Origin: an uncultured Aquitalea sp.
GTDB lineage: Bacteria > Pseudomonadota > Gammaproteobacteria > Burkholderiales > Chromobacteriaceae
DNA length: 64,000 nucleotides
Reading direction: 5' to 3'
Assembly (NCBI RefSeq): GCF_945957525.1
Contig: NZ_CAMFLA010000008.1
Coordinates: 1 to 64,000, forward strand
Below the pieces are notes generated by a model. That model was not told the DNA's origin. It did not search any database and saw only the letters and a list, made by a program, of their open reading frames with translations. Of this stretch, positions 23,355-30,607 are shown one piece after another. A program made the position numbers and the translations under genes. How positions within the stretch are numbered: the first letter of the stretch is position 1; each line of letters opens with the position of its first letter.

Positions 23355-25057
23355 TGCGCTCCAGCCTGTTGTTCAAGCTGGTGCTGCTGTTGGCGGTCAT
23401 CGGCATTCTCTCCTCCGGTCTGACCGGTTACTACGTCTACAGCGCCAATCGCGCGCTGTTGGTGTCGGCGGCGCAAGCCACGCTGATGGGAGCGGTCAAG
23501 GATCTTAATCGCCGGTTGGGCATCTCGGTGGAGCAAGCCACTGAGGATGTGCTGATGCTGTCGCGGCTGGTGCAGGTGGACCGGGCGCTGAGCATGCCGG
23601 ATGGTCCGGAGCGCGAGCGCGCCAAGGACGAGCTGGCTCAGGCCTTTGCCTCCATGCTGGCTTTGCATCCGGAATACTTGCAGGTGCGTCTGATCGGCTC
23701 TGCGGACAATGGTCTGGAGCTGGTGCGGATGGATAGCGCCGGCGGGTTGACGCTGCGCGTGGCTGGCGACGCCCTGCAGGAAAAGGCCCACTATCCCTAT
23801 ATGTTCGACACTTTGGCCCTGCCTGCCGGTCAGGTGTATCAGTCGGCCATCACCGTGAACCACGAACGCTCTTCTCATGATGCGGAAGGGGTGCCCAGCA
23901 TCATGCTGGCTACGCCTCTGCCACGTCATGACGGCCAGCCGGGCGGGTTGGTCGTGATCAATGTGGATCTGAACAAGTTGATCGGCCCTGTGCGCGCTGA
24001 CTTGCCCCGCGGCTATCGTTTTTATCTCGCCAATAGCTGGGGGGATTTTCTCGTTCATCCCGATCCGGGCCAGACTTTCGGTTTTGACCGCGGGCGGAGG
24101 GTGTTCATGCAGGACAGCTTTCCGGCGGCCAAGCCCTTGTTCGAGCATGGTGCCAATACTCAGGTCGTCAACGGGCTGGATCAGCCTGAGCTGGCGCCCG
24201 GCAGCATCATGGCCTTTGTCCGCCAGCCGTTTGGCCTGGGCGTCGGCAATGATTTTCTGGTAACCGGGCTGGTGGAGCCGCTGGACAGTGTGCTGGCGAA
24301 CGCCCAGCCGCTGGGATTGCGCATCATGCATATCGTGCTGGCCTGCAGTGTCATCGCCATCCTGCTGGCGGTGATTTTTGCCCGCGCCTTGCTGCGGCCC
24401 ATCAACACCCTGGCGGAGGCGGCGACCCGTTTTAGCGATACGCGGCAGCACCAGCCGCTGCCGGTGGAGCGGGATGACGAAATTGGCGTGTTGGCGCGTA
24501 ATTTCGACAGCATGCAACGCCAGCTGCACCAGCACATGGCGAATCTGTACGACAACCAGCGCGAGCTGGACTATCTGGCGCATCATGACGCGCTGACCGG
24601 GCTGGCCAATCGTTCGCTGTTTTTCCAGCGGCTGGAGCAGCGTCTGGCCGGCGTCGCGGGCGATCAGCGCGCTTTTGCTGTGTTGTTTGTCGATTTGGAT
24701 CGTTTCAAGGACATCAATGACCGTTTCGGTCACGCGCTGGGGGATCAGGTGCTGCAGATTGTGGCGCGCCGATTGCTGCACGGCGTGCGCAGCAGTGATG
24801 TGGTGGCGCGGCTGGGGGGCGATGAATACCTGGTCTTGTTGTCGGGCATCGCCTCTGAAACGGCGCTGGGCGAGTTGCTGGACAAGCTGATGCGCAGTAT
24901 CGGCGAGCCGATTTCAGTGGATGGCGTCAGTCTGAATGTGGGCGCCAGCATCGGCTACAGCTTGTATCCGCGCGACGGCGATAACGCGGAGGATCTGGTC
25001 AACAGAGCCGACCACTCGATGTACCGCGTCAAGGCCATGCATCATCAGACCAGCTGA
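23354..25057 (+). CDS. Membrane diguanylate cyclase with periplasmic sensor domain
   Basis: 567 residues. An N-terminal helix (FKLVLLLAVIGILSSGLTGYYVYSA) and a second helix near residues 320-345 (IMHIVLACSVIAILLAVIFARAL) flank a periplasmic dCache-like domain of about 290 residues. HAMP (RPINTLAEAATRF...RDDEIGVLARNFDSMQ) and a GGDEF domain follow. The GGDEF domain has the DALTGLANRSLF start, the metal-binding FVDLDRFKDINDRFGH and the active motif RLGGDEY, so it should make cyclic di-GMP from GTP. No EAL domain is present. The ATG overlaps the stop of the PotD-like gene (TGATG), suggesting that the two proteins form one sensory unit. A copy of the recurrent 10-mer lies just after its stop at 25068. 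Confidence 0.9.
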   Translation: MRSSLLFKLVLLLAVIGILSSGLTGYYVYSANRALLVSAAQATLMGAVKDLNRRLGISVEQATEDVLMLSRLVQVDRALSMPDGPERERAKDELAQAFASMLALHPEYLQVRLIGSADNGLELVRMDSAGGLTLRVAGDALQEKAHYPYMFDTLALPAGQVYQSAITVNHERSSHDAEGVPSIMLATPLPRHDGQPGGLVVINVDLNKLIGPVRADLPRGYRFYLANSWGDFLVHPDPGQTFGFDRGRRVFMQDSFPAAKPLFEHGANTQVVNGLDQPELAPGSIMAFVRQPFGLGVGNDFLVTGLVEPLDSVLANAQPLGLRIMHIVLACSVIAILLAVIFARALLRPINTLAEAATRFSDTRQHQPLPVERDDEIGVLARNFDSMQRQLHQHMANLYDNQRELDYLAHHDALTGLANRSLFFQRLEQRLAGVAGDQRAFAVLFVDLDRFKDINDRFGHALGDQVLQIVARRLLHGVRSSDVVARLGGDEYLVLLSGIASETALGELLDKLMRSIGEPISVDGVSLNVGASIGYSLYPRDGDNAEDLVNRADHSMYRVKAMHHQTS

Positions 25058-25092
25058 GCCAACGGCCTTCGGCCAACCTTGCGCGGGCGCAC

Positions 25093-26370
25093 TCAGGCTG
25101 GCGTGAGCATGTGCAGATACTCGGGATTGCAGGCAGAGTCCTGGCCTCGAGCAATGTCGAAACAACGCGCGCCGCGCTCCTTGGCCAGATCGACCAGTCC
25201 AGGGTCCAGCCGGCCGCTCGTAGCCTGTCGATCCAGTTCGGCGATGACCGCTTCCAGCGGCATGCCTTTGCGGTAGGGGCGGTCCTGCACCAGCGCTTGA
25301 AACACATCGGCTACCGCAATCAGTCTGGCCTCCACGCTCAGGTCGCGTTGACGGGGATGAAACGGATAACCGCCGCCGTTGATGCCTTCATGATGGTAGG
25401 CGGCCCAGTGGGCAATCTCGTCCAGTCCGCGGATGTGCCGCAGGATTTCGTAGGTTTCAAAACTGTGCTGGTTCATGATGGAGCGCTCGGTATCGTCCAG
25501 CGGGCCTTCCTTTTCCAGAATGCTGTCCGGCATGTGTAGTTTGCCCAGATCATGCAGCAGCGCGGCGATTTCAATTTTCAGGCAGCGCTGCTCGGAGAGG
25601 CCGTAGGCCGAGGCGAGATACTTGGCCAGATCGGCGACGCCCACCGAGTGGCGGGCGGTGAACGGGCTCTTCTGATCCACTACATAGGCCAGGATCATGG
25701 ATAGCTGGCGCAACTGCGCCAGTGTGAGTTGATGTGGTGTTTCCACCTGCCCCATGTCCCAGGTGTAGCGCTGGATGTGGCGGTCTTCCAGCGCGATCCA
25801 GAAGGCCTCGGAACGGTGCGCCTGCTGCAGCGCATCCACCAGTTCCGGGTCGAACAGCGTGCCGCTGTGCGCGCGAGCCACATTGTCGACGATCTCGTCG
25901 CGCGTCAGCAGGATGTCGCTGTGGTAGTGGGGCAGTGCGCGCACGTCGATCCGGTCGGACAGGAAAATCAGATTCGCCATGCGGGCGTCCTGGCGGCTGA
26001 GCGGCAGTTGGCGCAATTGCTGCCAGTGGGTGTGGTGGTGCAGCACCGGCAAGGCGAATTTGGCCAGCGGTTCGAAATCCTTCAGCAGGCGGTAGCCGAT
26101 TTCGCAGTGGATATGGGCATCGTGCCAATCAAAATAATTGGCCAGATTGGCGTGCATCTGCGAGGTGGATACGCCGCAATCGTGCAGCAGCCCCAGTTCG
26201 AAGGCGTAGCGAAGGTCTTCTTCGCTGAAGCCAAGCATCTGGCCGATCTGGCAGGCGATATAGCCCACCCGCTTGCCGTGATGGGTATCGTTCATGCCCA
26301 CCAGCGACACGGCGTTTTCAATGGCCAGAATCATCTGCCGCAAATCAATGCACAGCGCGCTGTCGTCCAA
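25093..26370 (-). CDS. HD-GYP-type cyclic-di-GMP phosphodiesterase with two HD domains
   Basis: 425 residues. A first HD module (H30/H31..., HD at 63-64, HHHTHW near 111-116) is followed by a second, complete HD-GYP module with LLHDLGKLHMPDSILEKEGPL (HD at 273-274) and HHEGINGGGYP at 326-336, a variant of the HHExxxGxGYP signature. The enzyme is expected to hydrolyse cyclic di-GMP, opposing the GGDEF genes on both sides. No membrane segment or receiver domain is seen. The start is strongly supported by GGAGGGAGAG before the ATG. It is convergent with the GGDEF gene to its left, 35 bases apart. Confidence 0.87.
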   Translation of the reverse strand: MDDSALCIDLRQMILAIENAVSLVGMNDTHHGKRVGYIACQIGQMLGFSEEDLRYAFELGLLHDCGVSTSQMHANLANYFDWHDAHIHCEIGYRLLKDFEPLAKFALPVLHHHTHWQQLRQLPLSRQDARMANLIFLSDRIDVRALPHYHSDILLTRDEIVDNVARAHSGTLFDPELVDALQQAHRSEAFWIALEDRHIQRYTWDMGQVETPHQLTLAQLRQLSMILAYVVDQKSPFTARHSVGVADLAKYLASAYGLSEQRCLKIEIAALLHDLGKLHMPDSILEKEGPLDDTERSIMNQHSFETYEILRHIRGLDEIAHWAAYHHEGINGGGYPFHPRQRDLSVEARLIAVADVFQALVQDRPYRKGMPLEAVIAELDRQATSGRLDPGLVDLAKERGARCFDIARGQDSACNPEYLHMLTPA

Positions 26371-26521
26371 ATCGCTCTCCCTCCATTGGCTGCAGGCCGC
26401 TTCATGTTTGCGGCTTTCATTTCTTTGTAGCTGCTCCGGCGCGATTCATCGCCGTGCGCGAGTCCTGTTGTGATCAGGATCAGACAGGACGCTCATGCCG
26501 GCATGCTTGTGCAGACAGCAA

Positions 26522-26544
26522 AAAGCCCTGCAAGGCAGGGCTTT
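26522..26544 (-). terminator. Rho-independent terminator of the small 75-residue gene
   Basis: On the minus strand AGCCCTGC-CTT-GCAGGGCT forms a perfect 8-bp stem followed by TTTTGCTG. Confidence 0.8.
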
Positions 26545-26565
26545 GGCGCGAGGTCGAGGCGGGGG

Positions 26566-26793
26566 TCAGCCGATATCCAGCTTGCGGATCACGGTTTCAA
26601 ACGCTTGCGCCGCGTCTTTCCATTGCGGGTTGGTGAATTTTTCCGCGCGCACGATGGCCTGGCAGGCTGGGCAGTCATCCTGGCGGTCATCCACCGAGCC
26701 CTGCGTGGGGCAGTTGGCGCGGTTGATGTGTTTGATTTCGCCGGTGGCGATGCGGATCAGATCCTCGATAACGGTTTTTGCATGCTTGTCCAT
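26566..26793 (-). CDS. Small conserved-looking protein, 75 residues, unknown function
   Basis: The true start is the ATG at 26793, preceded by CAGGAGACAAG; the open frame further upstream has no coding character. The sequence MDKHAKTVIEDLIRIATGEIKHINRANCPTQG...RQDDCPACQAIVRAEKF has three cysteines, two of them in a CPAC pair, and ends VIRKLDIG. The CxxC could bind metal or be redox-active; no family is recognised. It is a single-gene unit with its own terminator, lying between the HD-GYP gene and a GGDEF gene. Confidence 0.65.
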   Translation of the reverse strand: MDKHAKTVIEDLIRIATGEIKHINRANCPTQGSVDDRQDDCPACQAIVRAEKFTNPQWKDAAQAFETVIRKLDIG

Positions 26794-27087
26794 GACTTGT
26801 CTCCTGTTGGGGGATGATGCTGACCACCCGGAGGCGGCCCCGCGCGGTGGCGGGCCGGATAAGCCCGCCGCTGGCGACAGGATGATGACCTGTCGCACGC
26901 CATCAGCATGCTGGCGCGCTGAACCGTTGCGGATAGTCGCCAACATACTGTGTTTTTGTCTGACAGAAGTTTGCATAAATCAAGCTTTGTTCATTCTTCT
27001 GCGATCGCGCGGCGCAGTAAGTCCGGAAAGGCGGCAGACACTGATCCATACTGCAGCAAAACAGGCGGTGACCAGTCGGGGGGCGGC

Positions 27088-28227
27088 ATGAACAAGGACG
27101 AGGCGGAGGTGGACAAGGCGCTGGCGGTGGATCTTTTCCACCGCAGCAGGGTGTCCGCAATGGTGGCTTTGCTGGGCGTGATGGTGACGGCGCTGCCGCA
27201 TTGGCAAGCGCAAAGCCGTCTTGTGGGCATCTGGGCGGCGGGGATGGGCTCGCTATTGTGTTGGCGCATGCTGCATGCCAGTTGGGCGCTGGTTGCCGGG
27301 GACGAGGGCAGGCTGCGCTTTGTGCGCGGCGAGGCCATCCTGTGTGCGCTGACAGGCTTGGGCTGGGGAGCGATGCTGTATCTGTTCGACAGCGGCGGCA
27401 TGGATGCGCTCTATCATTTGCGACTGATGATTCTTGCCACCGCCATCGCTTTCATCATGTCCACCTTATCGTCCAACCTGTTGGTACTGACCGCCTATGT
27501 CGCTCCCATCGTGTTGATGCTCGCGGTTTTTGTCCTGACGCACGACTATGTCCAGCCCAAGGGTGTCTTGCTGCTGAGCTTGCTGGTGTTTGTCGGCATG
27601 ATCGGCGTGGTGGGGCGTTCGGCCAACCTGCGCTCGCGGGCGGCGGCCTCCAGCAATCTGGCGGTGCTGCGTTTGAGCGAGGAGCTCAACGAGCGGCTGG
27701 AGAAGGAGCGCGAGCTGAGGGAGTCGCTGATGCGATTGGCGCGCACTGACGAGCTGACCGGTTTGCTCAATCGTCGGGCGGTGATGGGGGAGCTGGAGCT
27801 GCAAATCGCCCGGGCACAGCGTTATGGCGGCGCGCTGGCGGTGCTGATGATGGATCTGGATCACTTCAAGGCTATCAATGACGAGCATGGCCATGCAGCC
27901 GGCGATCTGGCGCTGAAAGAGGTGTCTGCCGCCTTGCGGGAGGTGTCGCGCCGCACGGATCTGCTGGGGCGGGTGGGCGGCGAGGAATTTCTGGTCGTGC
28001 TGCCGGCCATGGCGCCGGAGGCGGCGCTGGTGGCTGCCGAGCGCTTGCGCAATGCGGTGGCGGGATTGCAGGTGACGTGGGAAGGCAAACCGCTGCAATT
28101 GAGCCTGTCCATTGGTATTGCCTTTCATCGGGCGGAGGACGTGGCGGACAACCTGCTTCGTCGCGCGGACGATGTGCTGTATCAGGCCAAGCATCTGGGG
28201 CGCAATCAGATACGCGTGGCGGTATAA
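27088..28227 (+). CDS. Membrane-bound GGDEF diguanylate cyclase
   Basis: 379 residues from the ATG at 27088 (GGGGGCGGC just upstream). The N-terminal half has five or six hydrophobic helices (about residues 20-185) of a MASE-like integral-membrane sensor. A short coiled coil (LRLSEELNERLEKERELRESLMRLAR) links it to a GGDEF domain with DELTGLLNRRA, MMDLDHFKAINDEHGHAAGD and RVGGEEF, the active-site form. It should synthesise cyclic di-GMP in response to a membrane signal. The gene is the third cyclic-di-GMP enzyme within 5 kb. A 10-mer repeat copy lies inside at 27618. Confidence 0.9.
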   Translation: MNKDEAEVDKALAVDLFHRSRVSAMVALLGVMVTALPHWQAQSRLVGIWAAGMGSLLCWRMLHASWALVAGDEGRLRFVRGEAILCALTGLGWGAMLYLFDSGGMDALYHLRLMILATAIAFIMSTLSSNLLVLTAYVAPIVLMLAVFVLTHDYVQPKGVLLLSLLVFVGMIGVVGRSANLRSRAAASSNLAVLRLSEELNERLEKERELRESLMRLARTDELTGLLNRRAVMGELELQIARAQRYGGALAVLMMDLDHFKAINDEHGHAAGDLALKEVSAALREVSRRTDLLGRVGGEEFLVVLPAMAPEAALVAAERLRNAVAGLQVTWEGKPLQLSLSIGIAFHRAEDVADNLLRRADDVLYQAKHLGRNQIRVAV

Positions 28228-28228
28228 G

Positions 28229-28250
28229 GCCGCCGGCAGGCGGCTTTCTC
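28229..28250 (+). terminator. Terminator of the GGDEF gene
   Basis: GCCGCC-GGCA-GGCGGC is a perfect 6-bp GC stem followed by TTTCTC, directly after the stop codon. Confidence 0.75.
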
Positions 28251-28405
28251 AATGTTTTCCCGATGGGATGATGAAAAACCAGCGGTCTTGTGCAGCGCCG
28301 GTCTGGTTGGCGTTGACAGGGCTTGCCTCGCCTAGATGTGTGGCTGGCCGTTGCCGGGCACGGCTTGTACGCCCACGGGCCGGCCAGCGAGGGAGTTTCA
28401 TCTTA

Positions 28406-28434
28406 TTGACTGCGGATAGGTAGTTTCACTTAAT
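28406..28434 (+). promoter_or_regulatory. Possible sigma-70 promoter of an intergenic RNA
   Basis: TTGACT (28406-28411), 17 bases, CTTAAT (28429-28434). The -35 matches 5 of 6 and the -10 matches 4 of 6. It would start a transcript near 28441 that runs through the structured region and ends at the 28699 terminator. Confidence 0.4.
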
Positions 28435-28440
28435 CGTGAA

Positions 28441-28728
28441 CTCTTTTTGCATGCCTTGGTCTTTCGTTAAGTGCTGCACTTATGGACAGGCAACAGGCAA
28501 GACCGGCGTGGTCACTTGCTGTCATTTGGACGATAGACACCAGCTTCATGTCGGTCTTGCCTGTTGTTTGTTCGCAGACTGTGCCATCCCCATGGCGAGG
28601 ACTGATCTTTCCAGTCAGGCGGTTTCCCCAACCGCCGCTCCAAGCCCCTGCCGGAGGGGTGAAAGAACCGGCCTTACTCTTCTGGTGAGATATTTCCCGC
28701 CCGCGCTGTCCCGCGGGCGTTTTTTTTC
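28441..28728 (+). ncRNA. Candidate structured small RNA
   Basis: A 15-bp perfect inverted repeat (CAACAGGCAAGACCG at 28491-28505 and its complement at 28552-28566) is followed by GACTG/CAGTC, GGCGGTT-TCCCC-AACCGCC (28618-28636) and GCCGG/CCGGC hairpins. It closes with a strong terminator at 28699-28726. No ORF in this stretch has coding character. The region lies upstream of the transporter's regulatory sites, and its terminator would separate it from that gene, so it is more likely a stand-alone RNA than a leader. It does not match 6S, 4.5S, tmRNA, RNase P or a riboswitch that I know. Confidence 0.5.
28699..28728 (+). terminator. Strong rho-independent terminator
   Basis: GCCCGCG-CTGTCC-CGCGGGC is a perfect 7-bp GC stem followed by GTTTTTTTTCCC. 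No protein gene precedes it for about 470 bases, which implies a non-coding transcript ending here. Confidence 0.88.
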
Positions 28729-28770
28729 CCGCTTTCCAGTCGGTTTTCCAAACGGGTTTTTGGTCTTTTG

Positions 28771-28784
28771 TTCGGAAATCCGAA
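28771..28784. promoter_or_regulatory. Candidate upstream activator site for the DctD-type regulator
   Basis: TTCGGA-AA-TCCGAA is a perfect 6-bp inverted repeat 72 bases upstream of the sigma-54 promoter candidate, a normal distance for an NtrC-class enhancer site. Confidence 0.45.
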
Positions 28785-28855
28785 TCACGATTTTCTCTTG
28801 ATGTTTTTCAACCATACAAATCAAAGACTTACTGTTTGGTTTTGTGACGTTTTCC

Positions 28856-28870
28856 TGGCACGTTTCCTGC
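28856..28870 (+). promoter_or_regulatory. Likely sigma-54 promoter of the symporter gene
   Basis: TGGCACG-TTTC-CTGC differs from the consensus TGGCACG-N4-TTGC at one position and keeps the invariant GG and GC with correct spacing. It lies 57 bases before the transporter start. A sigma-54-dependent response regulator is encoded just downstream, which makes the assignment credible. Confidence 0.7.
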
Positions 28871-28926
28871 CATAAGCGGGAGGCTCGTTGCCGGTTTTGC
28901 GACCGGACTACATTAGGAGAACCTGC

Positions 28927-30198
28927 TTGAAAACCAATAAGATTACGTTGTGGGTGCTGATCGCTCTCGTGCTCGGCATCACCGTGGGCTACTTCTGCCA
29001 CGCCAACATCACTGACGCCAAGCAACTGAAAGACGTTGCCGGCTACTTCTCCATCCTGACCGATGTGTTCCTGCGACTGATCAAGATGATCATCGCGCCC
29101 CTGGTGATGTCTACGCTGGTGCACGGCATCGCCAGCAGCGATTCCCGTTCCGTGGGTCGCGTCGGCCTGAAGGCCATGGCCTGGTTCCTGTGCGCCTCGC
29201 TGGTGTCGCTGTTCCTTGGTCTGTTCTTCGCCAACCTGCTGCAGCCGGGCGTGGGTTATAACCTGCCGTTGCCGGATGTGACCGCTACCAGCGGTGTGAA
29301 GGCTTCCGCGCTGAACCTGAAGGACTTCATCACCCACATGTTCCCCACCAGCTTCTTCGATGCCATGAGCAAGAACGAAGTGCTGCAAGTGGTGGTGTTC
29401 TCGGTGTTCTTCGGCGTGGGCATCATCACCTACAAGGGTGAGAAGCCCACCTTCCTGATCAAGGGTCTGGAAGAGCTGTCCAACATCATGCTGCGCATCA
29501 CCAATATCGTGATGATGTTTGCGCCGCTGGGCGTGTTCGGCGCCGTGGCCTCCACCGTGACCACCGAAGGCCTGGGCGTGCTGACCGTGTACGCCAAGTT
29601 CATGGGCAGTTTCTACCTGGCCCTGTTGACGCTGTGGATCCTGATGATTTCCGGCGGTTACGCCTTTGTCGGCCGCAAGATCTTCGCCCTGCTGAAGATG
29701 ATCCGCATGCCGCTGATGCTGGGTTTTGCCACTGCCAGCAGCGAAGCCGCCTATCCGCAACTGCTGGAGCAACTGGAACGCTTCGGCATCAAGGAGAAGA
29801 TTTCCGGCTTCGTGCTGCCGCTGGGTTATTCCTTCAACCTTGACGGTTCCATCATGTACACCTCGTTCGCCGCGCTGTTCATCAGCCAGGTGTTCCATGT
29901 GAACCTCACCCTGACCCAACAGATCACCATGCTGCTGATCTTGTTGGTAACCAGCAAGGGCATCGCCGGTGTGCCGCGCGCGTCGCTGGTGGTGGTGGCC
30001 GCCGTGCTGCCGATGTTCAATCTGCCGGATGCCGGCATCTTGCTGATCCTCGGCATCGACCACTTCCTGGATATGGGCCGTACCGCCACCAATGTGCTGG
30101 GCAACGCCATTGCCACTACCGTGGTGGCCGGCTCCGAAGGCGAGATCGACCGCGAAGCCGCGATGCAGAATCCGGTGTTGGCCGAAGACCGGGTGTAA
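28927..30198 (+). CDS. Dicarboxylate/amino acid:cation symporter (DAACS family)
   Basis: 423 residues from a TTG at 28927 with AGGAGA at good spacing; the frame is open a little further upstream, but those residues (VLRPDYIRR) lack family resemblance. Eight transmembrane helices and two re-entrant loops of the GltP/DctA fold are visible. Landmarks are LIKMIIAPLVMSTLVHGIA, ATASSEAAYPQLLEQLE (serine-rich hairpin), LPLGYSFNLDGSIMYTSFAALFISQ and ILGIDHFLDMGRTATNVLGNAIAT. It probably imports a C4-dicarboxylate or acidic amino acid with protons or sodium. The linked DctB/DctD-type genes and the sigma-54 promoter favour dicarboxylate, but the exact substrate is inferred. Confidence 0.9.
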   Translation: MKTNKITLWVLIALVLGITVGYFCHANITDAKQLKDVAGYFSILTDVFLRLIKMIIAPLVMSTLVHGIASSDSRSVGRVGLKAMAWFLCASLVSLFLGLFFANLLQPGVGYNLPLPDVTATSGVKASALNLKDFITHMFPTSFFDAMSKNEVLQVVVFSVFFGVGIITYKGEKPTFLIKGLEELSNIMLRITNIVMMFAPLGVFGAVASTVTTEGLGVLTVYAKFMGSFYLALLTLWILMISGGYAFVGRKIFALLKMIRMPLMLGFATASSEAAYPQLLEQLERFGIKEKISGFVLPLGYSFNLDGSIMYTSFAALFISQVFHVNLTLTQQITMLLILLVTSKGIAGVPRASLVVVAAVLPMFNLPDAGILLILGIDHFLDMGRTATNVLGNAIATTVVAGSEGEIDREAAMQNPVLAEDRV

Positions 30199-30548
30199 GA
30201 GGCAGCGCAACAGATACAGAAGAGAATGCCGGCGGTCGCGCCTTCAGTCGGAATCGACTGCGGCGCTGCCGAACCGGTGGCGGTTGGACTCCGGGAACGA
30301 CATCCCCCAACCCGCCTCCGCCAGGAGGCAGTCAAAGACGGGCCGTGACGGCTTGCCGGTTTGAAGTCTGCCCCCAGACTTTGATCCGGTGCAGCCAAGG
30401 GACGGTCCTGAAAGCCCGGAGTCGCAGCCATGATGGTTTGTCCCGCTAGCGCATCCGCCCGGTCCCTCTCGACAGGGCTTGGCCAACCCGACCGCCGGAA
30501 GAGCGGCGGGTATCCCGGGCGCGATGCGAACAAACCGTCAATAAGCAA
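30199..30548. other. Long 3' gap after the symporter gene
   Basis: About 350 GC-rich bases between the symporter stop and the terminator. Short hairpins such as GCCTCC-GCCA-GGAGGC are present. Minus-strand frames of up to 80 codons exist here but look like GC-rich chance frames. I can support no gene. Confidence 0.45.
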
Positions 30549-30577
30549 GGCCGGGCATAGCCCGGCCTCTTTTTTTG
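30549..30577 (+). terminator. Rho-independent terminator of the symporter transcript
   Basis: GGCCGGGC-ATA-GCCCGGCC is a perfect 8-bp stem followed by TCTTTTTTT. It lies between the convergent symporter and response-regulator genes. Confidence 0.85.
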
Positions 30578-30607
30578 CCTTGCTCGCCGCCGTCCGGCAG
30601 CGCGGCG

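Noticed and set aside
28441-28728. 6S RNA or a riboswitch for the structured intergenic region
   Set aside because: The arrangement is several separate hairpins rather than one long rod with a central bubble, and no aptamer consensus I know could be found.
28436-28801. A 121-codon plus-strand ORF in the gap before the symporter gene
   Set aside because: No ribosome binding site and no coding character; it overlaps clear hairpins and a terminator.
30244-30486. An 80-codon minus-strand ORF after the symporter gene
   Set aside because: No supporting ribosome site or family resemblance; codon pattern looks random.
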